The notes under the pieces were generated by a model that was given only the letters and a program-made list of their open reading frames with translations, did not search any database and was not told the origin of the DNA. The position numbers were made by a program, and so were the translations under genes. A stretch of DNA of 18,623 nt from Spirochaetales bacterium UBA6872 (GTDB taxonomy: Bacteria; Spirochaetota; Spirochaetia; Sphaerochaetales; Sphaerochaetaceae). Every line of letters starts with the position of its first letter. Positions within the stretch are counted from its first letter, which is position 1. Below are positions 1 to 6,988 of the stretch, piece by piece. Location: positions 1-18,623 of the forward strand of contig DKCO01000002.1 in NCBI GenBank assembly GCA_002452215.1. The letters run 5' to 3'.

Positions 1-170
1 GAGCTGAGATCGAAGGAGAGAAGCGAGGCTTGGAAAGAGGCGAGAAAATAGGCTTTGAAAAAAGCAGAGACACGCTTGTAAGTGCAATGCTTGGAAAAGG
101 CATGTCCTATGACTTGATTTCTGAAATTTCTGGCCTGACTAAAGAACAGATTATGGCAATTGGAAAGTAG
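1..170 (+). CDS. Rpn/YhgA-type PD-(D/E)XK nuclease family protein, C-terminal fragment
   Basis: Only the last 55 codons are present; the gene begins before the window and is read in the frame starting at base 3, ending in TAG at 168-170. The first part is a charged, glycine-spaced linker (GEKRGLERGEKIGFEK). It is followed by a short helical tail ending LISEISGLTKEQIMAIGK. That combination, a repetitive G/E/K linker followed by a 'GLTKEQI' helix, is characteristic of the C-terminus of Rpn/PD-(D/E)XK nuclease family 'putative transposase' proteins. These are abundant and multi-copy in gut spirochaetes and Firmicutes, and some members promote recombination. The nuclease core is outside the window, so neither catalytic residues nor integrity can be judged. 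It is the only gene here on the plus strand, and it converges with the ATC-hydrolase operon. Confidence 0.72.
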   Translation, partial: AEIEGEKRGLERGEKIGFEKSRDTLVSAMLGKGMSYDLISEISGLTKEQIMAIGK

Positions 171-185
171 GCTTTTATATCAGGA

Positions 186-222
186 GGCATTGCATGAGCA
201 TTGCCTTCATTCTTGTCTTTTT
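186..222 (+). terminator. Possible intrinsic terminator after the Rpn-type gene
   Basis: An imperfect stem-loop spans 186-205: GGCATTGC, ATGA loop, GCATTGCC, with one T-T mismatch. It is followed by a T-rich stretch ending in TTTTT at 218-222. It lies 15 bases after the stop codon of the plus-strand gene. The long gap between stem and T-run makes it a weak candidate. Confidence 0.35.
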
Positions 223-273
223 GACGCTATGGAACGAGGATTTCTCTCAATGCTTGTTGTAGCTATTGAAACT

Positions 274-312
274 CCAAATTGAAAATTCCACTCATTATCC
301 AATTTGGTTTTT
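274..312 (+). terminator. Intrinsic terminator between convergent genes (plus-strand orientation)
   Basis: A perfect 8-bp stem (CCAAATTG at 274-281, CAATTTGG at 300-307) with an 18-base loop is followed directly by TTTTT at 308-312. Read on the plus strand it is a standard intrinsic terminator for the Rpn-type gene. Read on the minus strand it sits immediately after the ATC-hydrolase stop codon, but has its A-run before the stem and no T-run after it, so it would be a poor terminator for that operon. Confidence 0.55.
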
Positions 313-314
313 GT

Positions 315-947
315 TCAACCCTTTTTCTTGTAGCCACAATCGCAATAGGGTCCACCTGAGGCAATAGTGTATTGTCGCACGAAATTGGATACACCACCAG
401 CTTCACTCATAGCATAATCAAGATGGCATAGCGCTGGTGTCAAATCATATAGCCCAAGCTCCTTCATCAAAGTGCAAATGCCACATTTGGTAAAGCGTCC
501 CTCATAGCCACTACCATCTGGATATTCGTAAAGCTCCATATTCCAAGAATATGGGTTTCGGTCAGCCGCCTTCATCATAGCTGTTGATCTCATATCGGCC
601 ATGTCCTTTTCGCTGAATTTCTTTTTTCCGCTTTTTTTGCAAAACCATTTCATCGGTCTCGTCATCATAGCCTTTTCATAATAATCTGCCAGTCTATTCT
701 CATCTGGGCGCTCTGACATTGAAAGGATAAATGCTCCAACCATTGCACAGTTTACAAGATTCATCTTGAAACGGTCTTTCTTCTCGAACTCAGGCAAGCT
801 CCGAATAATCTTGTTGTATCTGGACTTCGCTTTTTTTGTAATGTTCCTTGCATCATCAGTATCATAACCAAAAACACCTGTCAATTGTTTACGAAATGAA
901 TGCGAAAACAACATCCACATACCCATTGGCATTCCTATGTATTTCAT
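315..947 (-). CDS. L-2-amino-thiazoline-4-carboxylic acid hydrolase (ATC hydrolase) family protein
   Basis: This 210-residue soluble protein has no signal peptide or membrane segment. The C-terminal third carries the family signature: C155-GIC158 (KCGICTLMKELG), then LTPALCHLDYAM with Cys174 and Asp177, then an Arg at 191 and a Thr-rich segment, and finally ASGGPYCDCGY with Cys202 and Cys204. The family is named after the Pseudomonas enzyme that opens 2-amino-thiazoline-4-carboxylate during cysteine formation. Most members are uncharacterised, so the substrate should not be assumed. The frame is open 40 codons further upstream, but that part lies over the end of the preceding gene. The ATG at 947-945 overlaps the preceding TGA (ATGA) and has GAAGGAAA about 7 bases before it, which decides the start. 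It is the last gene of a three-gene operon and is probably translationally coupled to the membrane protein before it. Confidence 0.72.
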   Translation of the reverse strand: MKYIGMPMGMWMLFSHSFRKQLTGVFGYDTDDARNITKKAKSRYNKIIRSLPEFEKKDRFKMNLVNCAMVGAFILSMSERPDENRLADYYEKAMMTRPMKWFCKKSGKKKFSEKDMADMRSTAMMKAADRNPYSWNMELYEYPDGSGYEGRFTKCGICTLMKELGLYDLTPALCHLDYAMSEAGGVSNFVRQYTIASGGPYCDCGYKKKG

Positions 948-1678
948 TCTATCGTTTCCTTCAATTCTCCATTCTTGGTCATCTTGCGCAACAAAACGAG
1001 CCCAAGCGCCAAGACAAGCAAGTGCCCCGCAGATTCTGTGCCATGATCGATTTGATTCAAAGGCCATGGCAAAAGCGTGAGCAAATTACCAATGATCCCT
1101 GGAAAAACAATTGGATTGCAAAATGATGCGAACAGGCGCTGTGTATTTGTCGTGAGCGGAATCATCTTTTTCCAAATGAAAACAATCACAACAACAAAAA
1201 GCAGTAGATCGCAAAGCAGATATGATGCAATTAGTGGCACACTATTGCAATAAAAGATCTTATTGGCAATCGCGGCCGCAACTTGCATATCACCATATTT
1301 TTCAAATACGAACTTAAAAACCAATGCAATCTCTACAAACAAAGCATGAACATAGGACCAGCATACTGTGCCAGTGATATATGCAACACGAAAGGCTTTG
1401 ATCCATTTGATCTGATGTGGTTCATTGCAATGCAACTTCAAAAGCTTCCACATCTGATGAAAGCCGATATAATAAAACGCTGTTCCGAGAACGCCAAGTA
1501 TTATGCTTATAATCATGCGCCATGTTGCCATATCAAGATAAGCAACTTTGACCATCAATCCGATGGATTCAGTGCTTTGATTCTTTCCTGTCGCAGCAAA
1601 TAAAAAGTCACCGATTACATACAAAGAACAACCAATCATACCCACAATAAGGGCAAATTTTTCCTTATTCTTTTTCAT
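944..1678 (-). CDS. Six-helix integral membrane protein, DUF6796-like
   Basis: The protein has 244 residues, with hydrophobic segments near 8-28, 53-73, 96-121, 147-169, 185-205 and 217-231, so about six membrane helices in the cytoplasmic membrane. Helix 1 contains YVIGDFLF. An Arg precedes helix 2, helix 3 holds a buried YVHALF, and the last loop and helix have the pattern TESAGHLL. This layout (GD in helix 1, a histidine in the third helix, a histidine before the last helix) resembles the uncharacterised DUF6796 family. I assign it from memory of that pattern and no function is known to me. The ATG at 1678 is chosen because GAGGT sits just before it, overlapping the stop of the methyltransferase gene; an earlier in-frame start at 1705 would sit inside that gene. 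The seven-base gap upstream and the ATGA overlap downstream place it in the middle of a coupled three-gene operon. Confidence 0.68.
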   Translation of the reverse strand: MKKNKEKFALIVGMIGCSLYVIGDFLFAATGKNQSTESIGLMVKVAYLDMATWRMIISIILGVLGTAFYYIGFHQMWKLLKLHCNEPHQIKWIKAFRVAYITGTVCWSYVHALFVEIALVFKFVFEKYGDMQVAAAIANKIFYCNSVPLIASYLLCDLLLFVVVIVFIWKKMIPLTTNTQRLFASFCNPIVFPGIIGNLLTLLPWPLNQIDHGTESAGHLLVLALGLVLLRKMTKNGELKETIE

Positions 1679-1685
1679 TTTTACC

Positions 1686-2516
1686 TCAAAATCCAATCTT
1701 AACAATTTGCATTTTCAACAGACTATCGCCAACTTTTGCAAGAAAACGGAAAAAGCTACTAACAGATGGATCTTTCAAGTCATTGTATCCCATCATGTAG
1801 CCACGACTTGTAACATGCAAACGGCTGTCCCATAAAGAAAGCTCTCTCTTAGCATCTGAGACAGCAAAATATGCACTCACATCCTTGATCTTTGCACTTT
1901 TAAGCCATGTCTTTGCAATCATCTTCACAGCTATACGATTTGCTGCATCAAATACCAAGACGCAACCAGGAAAAACATCTGCCATAGCCCGAACTAGATC
2001 CCTAACTTGCTCAGATAAAAAGTAGTAGAATACTCCTGAAGCAAAGAATATAGCACCATCAGAGGCATCAATCTCATCGAACCAGGATCTTTCGTTTAGG
2101 TTGCATGGAATATTCTTTTCTCTATCTCCGACAGGTAGCAATTCATTACGAACAGCAATAACATCTGGAAAATCCAGATTATAGATTTTGCATATGCTAT
2201 TGTCACAAGCTCTGCCTGTAGCATCCAATCCACAGCCCAAATTTACAACTGCCGCTTTTGGGTGACTATTCAAATAATCCCGTATTTCAAATGCAATGTC
2301 ATTCTGTCTCATAGCAACCTCCAATGAGCCAAAGCGTTGCATAAGAGCATGAGAATTTTTCGTAGCATCTGAAAAGTCATAATCAATTTTATCGATTAGC
2401 TGATTTGCTGTTTCGTCTCGATAGAGACTAGGATATAGCTCAGAACAAACCTTTCTGGCATATAATGGAATAATCAAAGTCTCCTGTACAGTATTTTTCT
2501 CAATCTTATATTTCAT
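1686..2516 (-). CDS. Class I SAM-dependent methyltransferase, LCM/TcmP (leucine carboxyl methyltransferase-like) family
   Basis: This is a 276-residue cytosolic methyltransferase. The N-terminus (ETLIIPLYARK, residues 12-22) and the following D-x-x-A-x-x-L-x-x-x-IDYDF segment are typical of bacterial TcmP-like members. The SAM-binding loop is VNLGCGLDATG (91-101), followed by NLDFPDVIAVRNELLP (113-128), the acidic-motif region that contacts SAM in leucine carboxyl methyltransferases. In eukaryotes LCM enzymes methylate a C-terminal carboxylate, and bacterial TcmP relatives methylate carboxyl or hydroxyl groups of small molecules. The substrate here cannot be read from sequence. It is the first gene of a cassette with the DUF6796-like membrane protein and the ATC-hydrolase-family protein. 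GAGAG about 8 bases before the ATG is a moderate ribosome site. A promoter-like sequence and a perfect palindrome lie just upstream. Confidence 0.8.
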   Translation of the reverse strand: MKYKIEKNTVQETLIIPLYARKVCSELYPSLYRDETANQLIDKIDYDFSDATKNSHALMQRFGSLEVAMRQNDIAFEIRDYLNSHPKAAVVNLGCGLDATGRACDNSICKIYNLDFPDVIAVRNELLPVGDREKNIPCNLNERSWFDEIDASDGAIFFASGVFYYFLSEQVRDLVRAMADVFPGCVLVFDAANRIAVKMIAKTWLKSAKIKDVSAYFAVSDAKRELSLWDSRLHVTSRGYMMGYNDLKDPSVSSFFRFLAKVGDSLLKMQIVKIGF

Positions 2517-2561
2517 GCAGATCTCTCACTTATTGTTGAATAGAAATTTTATATATACTGT

Positions 2562-2590
2562 ATTATAAGTTAGTCTCTTCTAATCTTCTA
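2562..2590 (-). promoter_or_regulatory. Candidate promoter of the methyltransferase cassette
   Basis: On the minus strand there is a perfect TATAAT (2567-2562). A weak -35 (TAGAAG at 2590-2585, three of six matches) lies 17 bases upstream. Transcription would start near 2555, giving a leader of about 40 bases before the methyltransferase ATG. The -10 is convincing; the poor -35 would fit a regulated promoter, but this is inference. Confidence 0.38.
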
Positions 2591-2609
2591 TGAAATATTG
2601 ATATTTCAT
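2590..2609. repeat. Perfect inverted repeat, candidate operator
   Basis: ATGAAATAT, two bases (TG), ATATTTCAT: a 9-bp perfect dyad with a 2-base centre. There is no T-run next to it and the loop is too short for a terminator, so a dimeric repressor site is more likely. It touches the upstream edge of the proposed -35 of the methyltransferase promoter. No regulator gene is adjacent; the nearest one in the window is the distant ROK protein. Confidence 0.5.
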
Positions 2610-2656
2610 TCAAAAAAATAAAATGGCGAGTACTTATGTTTGCTGCATTGAAGCAA

Positions 2657-2682
2657 TAAAAGAGAGGAAGTGCTCTTTTTTA
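2657..2682. terminator. Weak bidirectional stem-loop with A/T flanks
   Basis: TAAAAGAG (2657-2664) pairs with CTCTTTTT (2673-2680), apart from the outermost pair, around an eight-base loop. T-runs follow it on the plus strand and, less strongly, on the minus strand. It could help end transcripts of the lipoprotein gene (minus) or of a short plus-strand RNA. Only four pairs contain G or C, so it may not be stable. Confidence 0.3.
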
Positions 2683-2747
2683 TACAATTGAAATTATTCA
2701 ATGCTGTTCATTCTTTTAACAAAGATTGAGACAATGACACATCGTTC

Positions 2748-2783
2748 AGCTACTTGCCATCAAGTAAAGCAAGTAGCTTTTTT
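2748..2783 (+). terminator. Strong stem-loop with T-tract on the plus strand, at the 3' end of the lipoprotein gene
   Basis: AGCTACTTGC (2748-2757) pairs perfectly with GCAAGTAGCT (2769-2778) around an 11-base loop, and the plus strand continues as TTTTTT to 2783. This is a textbook intrinsic terminator for plus-strand RNA, but no plus-strand gene precedes it. On the minus strand it begins within ten bases of the lipoprotein stop codon, preceded by an A-run and followed by no T-run. So it either ends an unrecognised plus-strand RNA, blocks antisense transcription into the operon, or acts on the minus strand without a T-tract. Confidence 0.6.
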
Positions 2784-2784
2784 A

Positions 2785-3150
2785 TCACTGCTTTTTCGTG
2801 AAAACAAGCATCAAATCGTTTATCTCGAGCTCTATGCGATCCTTTTCAAACTCTACTCTCTTGACAATCGATGAAAGTGTATAACCGCTACCATTGTTTT
2901 CAAGTTCGATTTTTTTACCATCCGAGTCAACAAAAGATATCTTTGAGCCATCTTCTTCAATCTCGAAGTTAGCATCCCAAGACAGCTTTGAATAATCGCT
3001 ATTCTTCTCTATCGTCCAACCATATGGTATATCGACAAGAGTCTTCTCATTGCCAGCACTTGGATCTACGCTTGCCGGTATTCCAGTAAACAGAGCCTCG
3101 CAAGAGATCAAGAGAATCATGAAAAACAATGGGATAATGAATTTGTTCAT
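2785..3150 (-). CDS. Small predicted lipoprotein of unknown function
   Basis: The product has 121 residues. It starts with a short lipoprotein signal peptide: MNK, a hydrophobic core (FIIPLFFMILL), then the lipobox LISC with Cys17 as the predicted lipidated residue. The mature part of about 105 residues is hydrophilic and rich in alternating charged and hydrophobic stretches (for example EEDGSKISFVDSDGKKIEL), as expected for a small beta-rich domain exposed in the periplasm or on a membrane surface. I recognise no family. A strong ribosome site (AAGGAGGA, 3164-3157) lies 6 bases before the ATG. It follows priA by 60 bases on the same strand and could be read from the same transcript or from its own promoter; I found no convincing -35/-10 pair in the gap. 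A strong stem-loop follows its stop codon. Confidence 0.72.
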   Translation of the reverse strand: MNKFIIPLFFMILLISCEALFTGIPASVDPSAGNEKTLVDIPYGWTIEKNSDYSKLSWDANFEIEEDGSKISFVDSDGKKIELENNGSGYTLSSIVKRVEFEKDRIELEINDLMLVFTKKQ

Positions 3151-3210
3151 ATCTATTCCTCCTTTTTATTCAGAGAGCATATGAACAAAAACTATTCGAC
3201 ATAAGGTGTC

Positions 3211-5169
3211 TTATAGCAAGGCAATTGGATCCAAATCTATTTCAAGGTATACGCCATTTTCCTTTTTAGAGTTCATGATAAGCTTATGCCCAAAGTCCAA
3301 GAGGGTCGATATTTTTGCGCATCTGACAAGAACATGGTAACGATAGTTTTGCGCTTGTTTCTCAATAAGGCATGGAGAAGAGGAAAAGACTTCCACACCT
3401 TCATACTCCACTGAAAGATTATTGGCGATCTCTTCTAATTGATCAGAGCATTTCTTTACCTTTTCCTCATTCTTCCCTCGAAAAGTGAGATTCAAAAGAC
3501 GCGAAAAAGGAGGAAAACCTGTCATTTTCCTTTCCTTCAACTCCAATGAATAAAACCTTTCAAGATCATTTTTCGAGGCACACTCTATAGCAGGGTTCAA
3601 AGGTTGTGTTGTTTGTATTATGACCTTTCCATCATCTCTGTATCTTCCAACTCGTCCAGATACTTGGTGGATCAAATCGAATGTACGCTCTGCTGCTCTG
3701 AAATCTGGAATAGATAGTGATGCGTCTGCGTTTAAAACCCCAACGAGAGAAACAAGAGGGAAATTAAGTCCCTTAGCAATCATCTGTGTCCCAAGCAAGA
3801 TATCAATCTTGCCATCTTTGAAGTCATCAATGATTGCTTTCGATTTATTCTTGTCAGCTCCAGCTATATCGGCATCAAGACGTGCAATCCTAGCCTCTGG
3901 GAATAATGCTCGTGCTTCTTCCTCGGCATACTCTGTTCCAAAACCTGTAGCTCTAAGATCAACCGAACCGCATTCTGGGCACACTCTTACTGGATCTTGG
4001 GAATATCCGCATGTATGGCATATAAGCCTATTTTCTCTTTTGTGGTATGTAAGGGAAACCGAGCAATTGGGACATGTGATCACATGTCCACAACTTTGGC
4101 ATACATAATTGTAGCTGAAGCCTCTTCTATTAAGGAAAAGAATAACTCCTTTTTTTTCCTTCAATGCGCTTCTGATTTCCCTCTCAAGTTGCTCGCTTAT
4201 GTTGCGCCTCTCTCTTAATATGTTCACAACGCTAACTTTAGGAAAACGTCCTTCCCCTATTCTATTTGGCATTACAATCGATCTCATCTTTTGAGATAGA
4301 ATAAGCCTCCATGCCTCCAACGATGGAGTTGCTGAACCCATTATAAGCTGTGCATTGTTCTTCTTTGCTCTATATTGTGCAATCTGTCGAGCATGATAGC
4401 GTGGAGAGTTCCCAGATTTATAGCTTGTATCATGCTCCTCATCTATGACTATAAGCGCAAGATCCTTAAATGGAGCGAATATACTGCTTCGCGCTCCTAT
4501 TACTAGAGAGGCTTCTCCCGATGCAATTTGATGCCAAGCCTTCAATCTTTGAGATGGTGTGAGCGCTGAATGCAAAATCGCAACACGTCCAGAAAAACGA
4601 GACGATACATCTGCTGAAAGCTGATGCGTAAGTGTAATCTCAGGCACCAAGTACAAGACTTGCTTTCCTTGAGCAATAAAATCCTCTGCACGCCTTAGAT
4701 AAACCTCGCTTTTGCCGGAGCCTGTGACACCATAAAGATAAAATGTACCATCGCTTCTCTCTCTGAGTTTTTCTAGTGCCATGCTTTGATCTTTTGTGAG
4801 GTTCTCTATGCGTGAAAAACTCACAGCTGAGAACATGGATGCAAACTCGCTCTCCTTGCGCCCTGATGGAATCATCATAGAAAGATTCTCTCCAATAGAC
4901 GAGAAATACATTCTCTTCATCCACACAGCTAGATCAAGTAGTTCTTTGTTGAATATCGGCTCTTTATCAATAACTCTCTTTATCTCTTTTATATCATAGT
5001 CACCATTGGGCTCTTCTTCTTGGATTTCTATCACAAACCCCGTCATCTCTCGCCTTGAGACAGGCACAACAACCCTTATCCCAAAAAACACATAAGGCTC
5101 CAATCTCTCTGGCACAGAGTATGTGTAAATTGCATCGAAAGGAAGATTCACAGCAACAGATGCAAACAT
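3211..5169 (-). CDS. priA: Primosomal protein N' (replication restart helicase PriA)
   Basis: PriA is the 3'-to-5' superfamily 2 helicase that recognises stalled forks and reloads the replicative helicase. The 652-residue protein begins with the DNA-binding domain (MFASVAVNLPFDAIYTYSVP). It then has Walker A GVTGSGKSEVY (147-157, Ser where Thr is usual), the DEEH box (243-246), GSATPS (278-283) and the zinc-binding insert with all eight cysteines (357, 360, 366, 369, 384, 387, 397, 400). The C-terminal part carries GTQMIAKGLNFP and the motif VI segment HQVSGRVGR. It is somewhat shorter than E. coli PriA (about 730 residues), mostly in the N-terminal half. The ATG at 5169 is chosen over one 12 codons upstream because it overlaps the preceding stop codon by one base (TGATG), has GAAGGGAG before it, and matches the normal PriA N-terminus. 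It is the last gene of the overlapping housekeeping chain. Confidence 0.96.
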   Translation of the reverse strand: MFASVAVNLPFDAIYTYSVPERLEPYVFFGIRVVVPVSRREMTGFVIEIQEEEPNGDYDIKEIKRVIDKEPIFNKELLDLAVWMKRMYFSSIGENLSMMIPSGRKESEFASMFSAVSFSRIENLTKDQSMALEKLRERSDGTFYLYGVTGSGKSEVYLRRAEDFIAQGKQVLYLVPEITLTHQLSADVSSRFSGRVAILHSALTPSQRLKAWHQIASGEASLVIGARSSIFAPFKDLALIVIDEEHDTSYKSGNSPRYHARQIAQYRAKKNNAQLIMGSATPSLEAWRLILSQKMRSIVMPNRIGEGRFPKVSVVNILRERRNISEQLEREIRSALKEKKGVILFLNRRGFSYNYVCQSCGHVITCPNCSVSLTYHKRENRLICHTCGYSQDPVRVCPECGSVDLRATGFGTEYAEEEARALFPEARIARLDADIAGADKNKSKAIIDDFKDGKIDILLGTQMIAKGLNFPLVSLVGVLNADASLSIPDFRAAERTFDLIHQVSGRVGRYRDDGKVIIQTTQPLNPAIECASKNDLERFYSLELKERKMTGFPPFSRLLNLTFRGKNEEKVKKCSDQLEEIANNLSVEYEGVEVFSSSPCLIEKQAQNYRYHVLVRCAKISTLLDFGHKLIMNSKKENGVYLEIDLDPIALL

Positions 5170-5816
5170 CAAAGAGCTCCCTTCAATAACTTTAAATCTT
5201 CCCATATAGGAACTCGCAATGTCCTGTTGTCGACAAGATCATGCGGGGAGTATGTAACATATGCTGGTATATTGTTGATCACATATCTTTTACCTCTCAT
5301 CTGGTCAAGAGGAAGATCTCTTCTAAGCATGTATTTCGCAACATCATGGCCCATAAGAAGCAAAACCTTTGGCTTGATCTCTGACATTTCCTTTCTTAGA
5401 TAAATCTTGCAACTATCAGCATACTCAGCAGAGAAGCTATTGGATGGGCACTTGATCAAAGTCGTCAAAGACACATTTGAAATATCTAGGCCTATTGCAT
5501 TGATCCACTTTAAGAAATAGTCCTCAGATGGAGCTGAAAGTATCTTCATTCCCTCTGGAGATGCAAGTATGCACATAAGAGTCGTGTCTTTATTGACTAT
5601 AGGTTCTGCATATTTGATTCTATTTATCCAAAGAGAGCAATTACGGCATTTGGAGACAGATTCCTCCTCCTCTTTGATTTCTACAGACACAGCCTCTTTC
5701 TCTTTAAGTTCATAGTCAACGATTTGATGCCTTTCGCCGAATTTATCGCCAGAAAGAATCCTCTCGCCCTCATCAAGAAGCGATAAGAAATATTCAAGTG
5801 TCAATTTATCTTCCAT
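5169..5816 (-). CDS. Uracil-DNA glycosylase superfamily (family 4-like) protein with degraded active-site motifs
   Basis: The protein has 215 residues: a charged N-terminal extension (1-55), then a UDG-fold domain. Four cysteines fit the 4Fe-4S pattern of family 4 enzymes: Cys57 and Cys60 (KCRNCSLW), Cys123 (LIKCPSN) and Cys136 (DSCKIYL). The segments KPKVLLLMGHDVAKYML and MRGKRYVI also match the family. However, the first catalytic motif, normally GEAPG followed by an acidic residue, reads LASPEG (84-89). The second, normally HP-S/A-x-L, reads YSPHDL (189-194), with Ser where the histidine should be. The protein may therefore bind DNA without normal glycosylase activity, or act on another substrate. 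The ATG at 5816 has GAGGAG before it and overlaps truA by 11 bases; it shares one base with priA. Its position between truA and priA suggests a maintained role. Confidence 0.78.
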   Translation of the reverse strand: MEDKLTLEYFLSLLDEGERILSGDKFGERHQIVDYELKEKEAVSVEIKEEEESVSKCRNCSLWINRIKYAEPIVNKDTTLMCILASPEGMKILSAPSEDYFLKWINAIGLDISNVSLTTLIKCPSNSFSAEYADSCKIYLRKEMSEIKPKVLLLMGHDVAKYMLRRDLPLDQMRGKRYVINNIPAYVTYSPHDLVDNRTLRVPIWEDLKLLKGAL

Positions 5817-6648
5817 ATTTCTCCTCGAACCAAGCATACTCATCCTCATCATAGCTTATTCTGGCAAGATATAGTCCATCTGGTGGTGCTGTTTTCATCG
5901 CTCTTGATCTGTCTTTGCTATCGAGTATTGATCTAAATTCCTGTTTTGCAAGTTTGATTCTTGAACTTTCAAGCATCGTACCTACCATGGATCTGACTTG
6001 ATGGTATAGAAAAGCATTGCCACAAACTCTGTATCTTAGAACATCGCACCCAAATTGATCCTTGATCATATCCCACTTTGACAAGTAAATGTCCCTGAAC
6101 TTTGAGGGGCACTCATCTCTAGCTGATGCAAATGTTGTGAAATCATGTGTGCCAAAGATACAATCAGCATAGCTATTTAGCAAATCGATATCAGAATAAT
6201 CCTTAACAAAAGAATAGTGCTTCGAATCAAAAGGAAGCATCAAGTCCATTCGTTTGATCAAATACCAATATTCTCTTGCCATCGTCGAGTAGCGAGCATG
6301 AAAAAAATCAGATGCCTCTTCTGAGCTGAGGATCCTTATTGTCTTCTCGAGTTTCGTGTTCAAGATAAGTGAAAATTTTGCACCATCTATTTTCGATCTT
6401 GTGTCGAAATGTGCAACTTGCCCCAATGCATGCACTCCAGCATCGGTTCGTCCTGAGCCAAATAGAAGCACATCTTCTCCTGTTACATCAGATAGAGCAT
6501 CTTCAATCTTGCCTTGCACCGAAAGCTCGTTTTTTTGCTTTTGCCAGCCATGGAAAGCACTTCCATCATAGCTTACCAAAAGCCTTATTCTTCTGTAGCC
6601 TTCTTCTACTCTCTCAATCTCTGGCCTGTTCCAATCAATGCGCGACAT
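5806..6648 (-). CDS. truA: tRNA pseudouridine(38-40) synthase TruA
   Basis: TruA converts uridines 38-40 in the anticodon arm of many tRNAs to pseudouridine in the cytoplasm. The 280-residue protein has the TruA-specific motif GSGRTDAGVHA (64-74) with the catalytic Asp69. It also has the N-terminal YDGSAFHGWQKQ (27-38) and VQGKIEDAL, an FHARYSTMAREYWYLI segment, and GNAFLYHQVRSMVGTML in the C-terminal half, all expected in order. The length is normal, with a short N-terminal extension before the first strand. The ATG at 6648 lies 14 bases inside the end of acpS. Only a weak GGAAG lies right against it, so translation is probably coupled to acpS. Its own end overlaps the UDG-like gene. Confidence 0.96.
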   Translation of the reverse strand: MSRIDWNRPEIERVEEGYRRIRLLVSYDGSAFHGWQKQKNELSVQGKIEDALSDVTGEDVLLFGSGRTDAGVHALGQVAHFDTRSKIDGAKFSLILNTKLEKTIRILSSEEASDFFHARYSTMAREYWYLIKRMDLMLPFDSKHYSFVKDYSDIDLLNSYADCIFGTHDFTTFASARDECPSKFRDIYLSKWDMIKDQFGCDVLRYRVCGNAFLYHQVRSMVGTMLESSRIKLAKQEFRSILDSKDRSRAMKTAPPDGLYLARISYDEDEYAWFEEKYGR

Positions 6649-6988
6649 CTTCCAACACTACCATAGCAACAGACATCTTCCTCTCATGCGATATAGAAAG
6701 ATGTATTTTAAAATCTGAATCGATCTTCCTCAAAAGACATATAAAAGGCTTTCCTTTATCATCCTCTCGTATCTCAATATACTTTGGACAAATGGCTTTG
6801 AAACCTGTACCCATAGCTTTCGAAAAGGCCTCTTTTGCAGCAAAGCGCGATGACAAGAACTCGGATTCTGATGGAGCTTTTTTTGCTTTCTCTATCTCAT
6901 ACTCAGAAAAAAGCTTTTTCTTCAAACCCTCTTTGATATCTATAAAACGAGAATTGTCAGCAATATCAACACCGATTCCCAAAATCAA
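6635..6988 (-). CDS. acpS: Holo-[acyl-carrier-protein] synthase AcpS
   Basis: AcpS transfers 4'-phosphopantetheine from CoA to apo-acyl carrier protein, which is required for fatty acid synthesis. The 117-residue protein has the magnesium-binding GIGVDIADNSRF (4-15), FSEYEIEKA (27-35), and the second signature SRFAAKEAFSKAMGTGF (47-63), with the conserved Glu of AAKEA. It also has ISHERKMSVAMVV near the end. The length matches the family. The start codon is TTG at 6988-6986: it overlaps the stop of the cdaR gene (ATTGA) and AGAGGTGG sits 4 bases before it. There is no ATG in a sensible position. A rare start codon inside a stop overlap suggests low, coupled expression. Confidence 0.95.
   Translation of the reverse strand: MILGIGVDIADNSRFIDIKEGLKKKLFSEYEIEKAKKAPSESEFLSSRFAAKEAFSKAMGTGFKAICPKYIEIREDDKGKPFICLLRKIDSDFKIHLSISHERKMSVAMVVLEDVAH

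Noticed and set aside
2623..2691. 22-codon plus-strand reading frame in the intergenic region (MASTYVCCIEAIKERKCSFL...)
   Set aside because: No ribosome site or convincing promoter precedes it, and it runs through a stem-loop; the length is within chance expectation.
3151..3210. Possible terminator between priA and the lipoprotein gene (GACA/TGTC stem, then TTTTT)
   Set aside because: The stem has only four pairs and the T-run is separated from it by several bases; read-through seems as likely.
3620..4108. 162-codon open frame on the plus strand
   Set aside because: It is antisense to the zinc and helicase motifs of priA and has no protein-like features.
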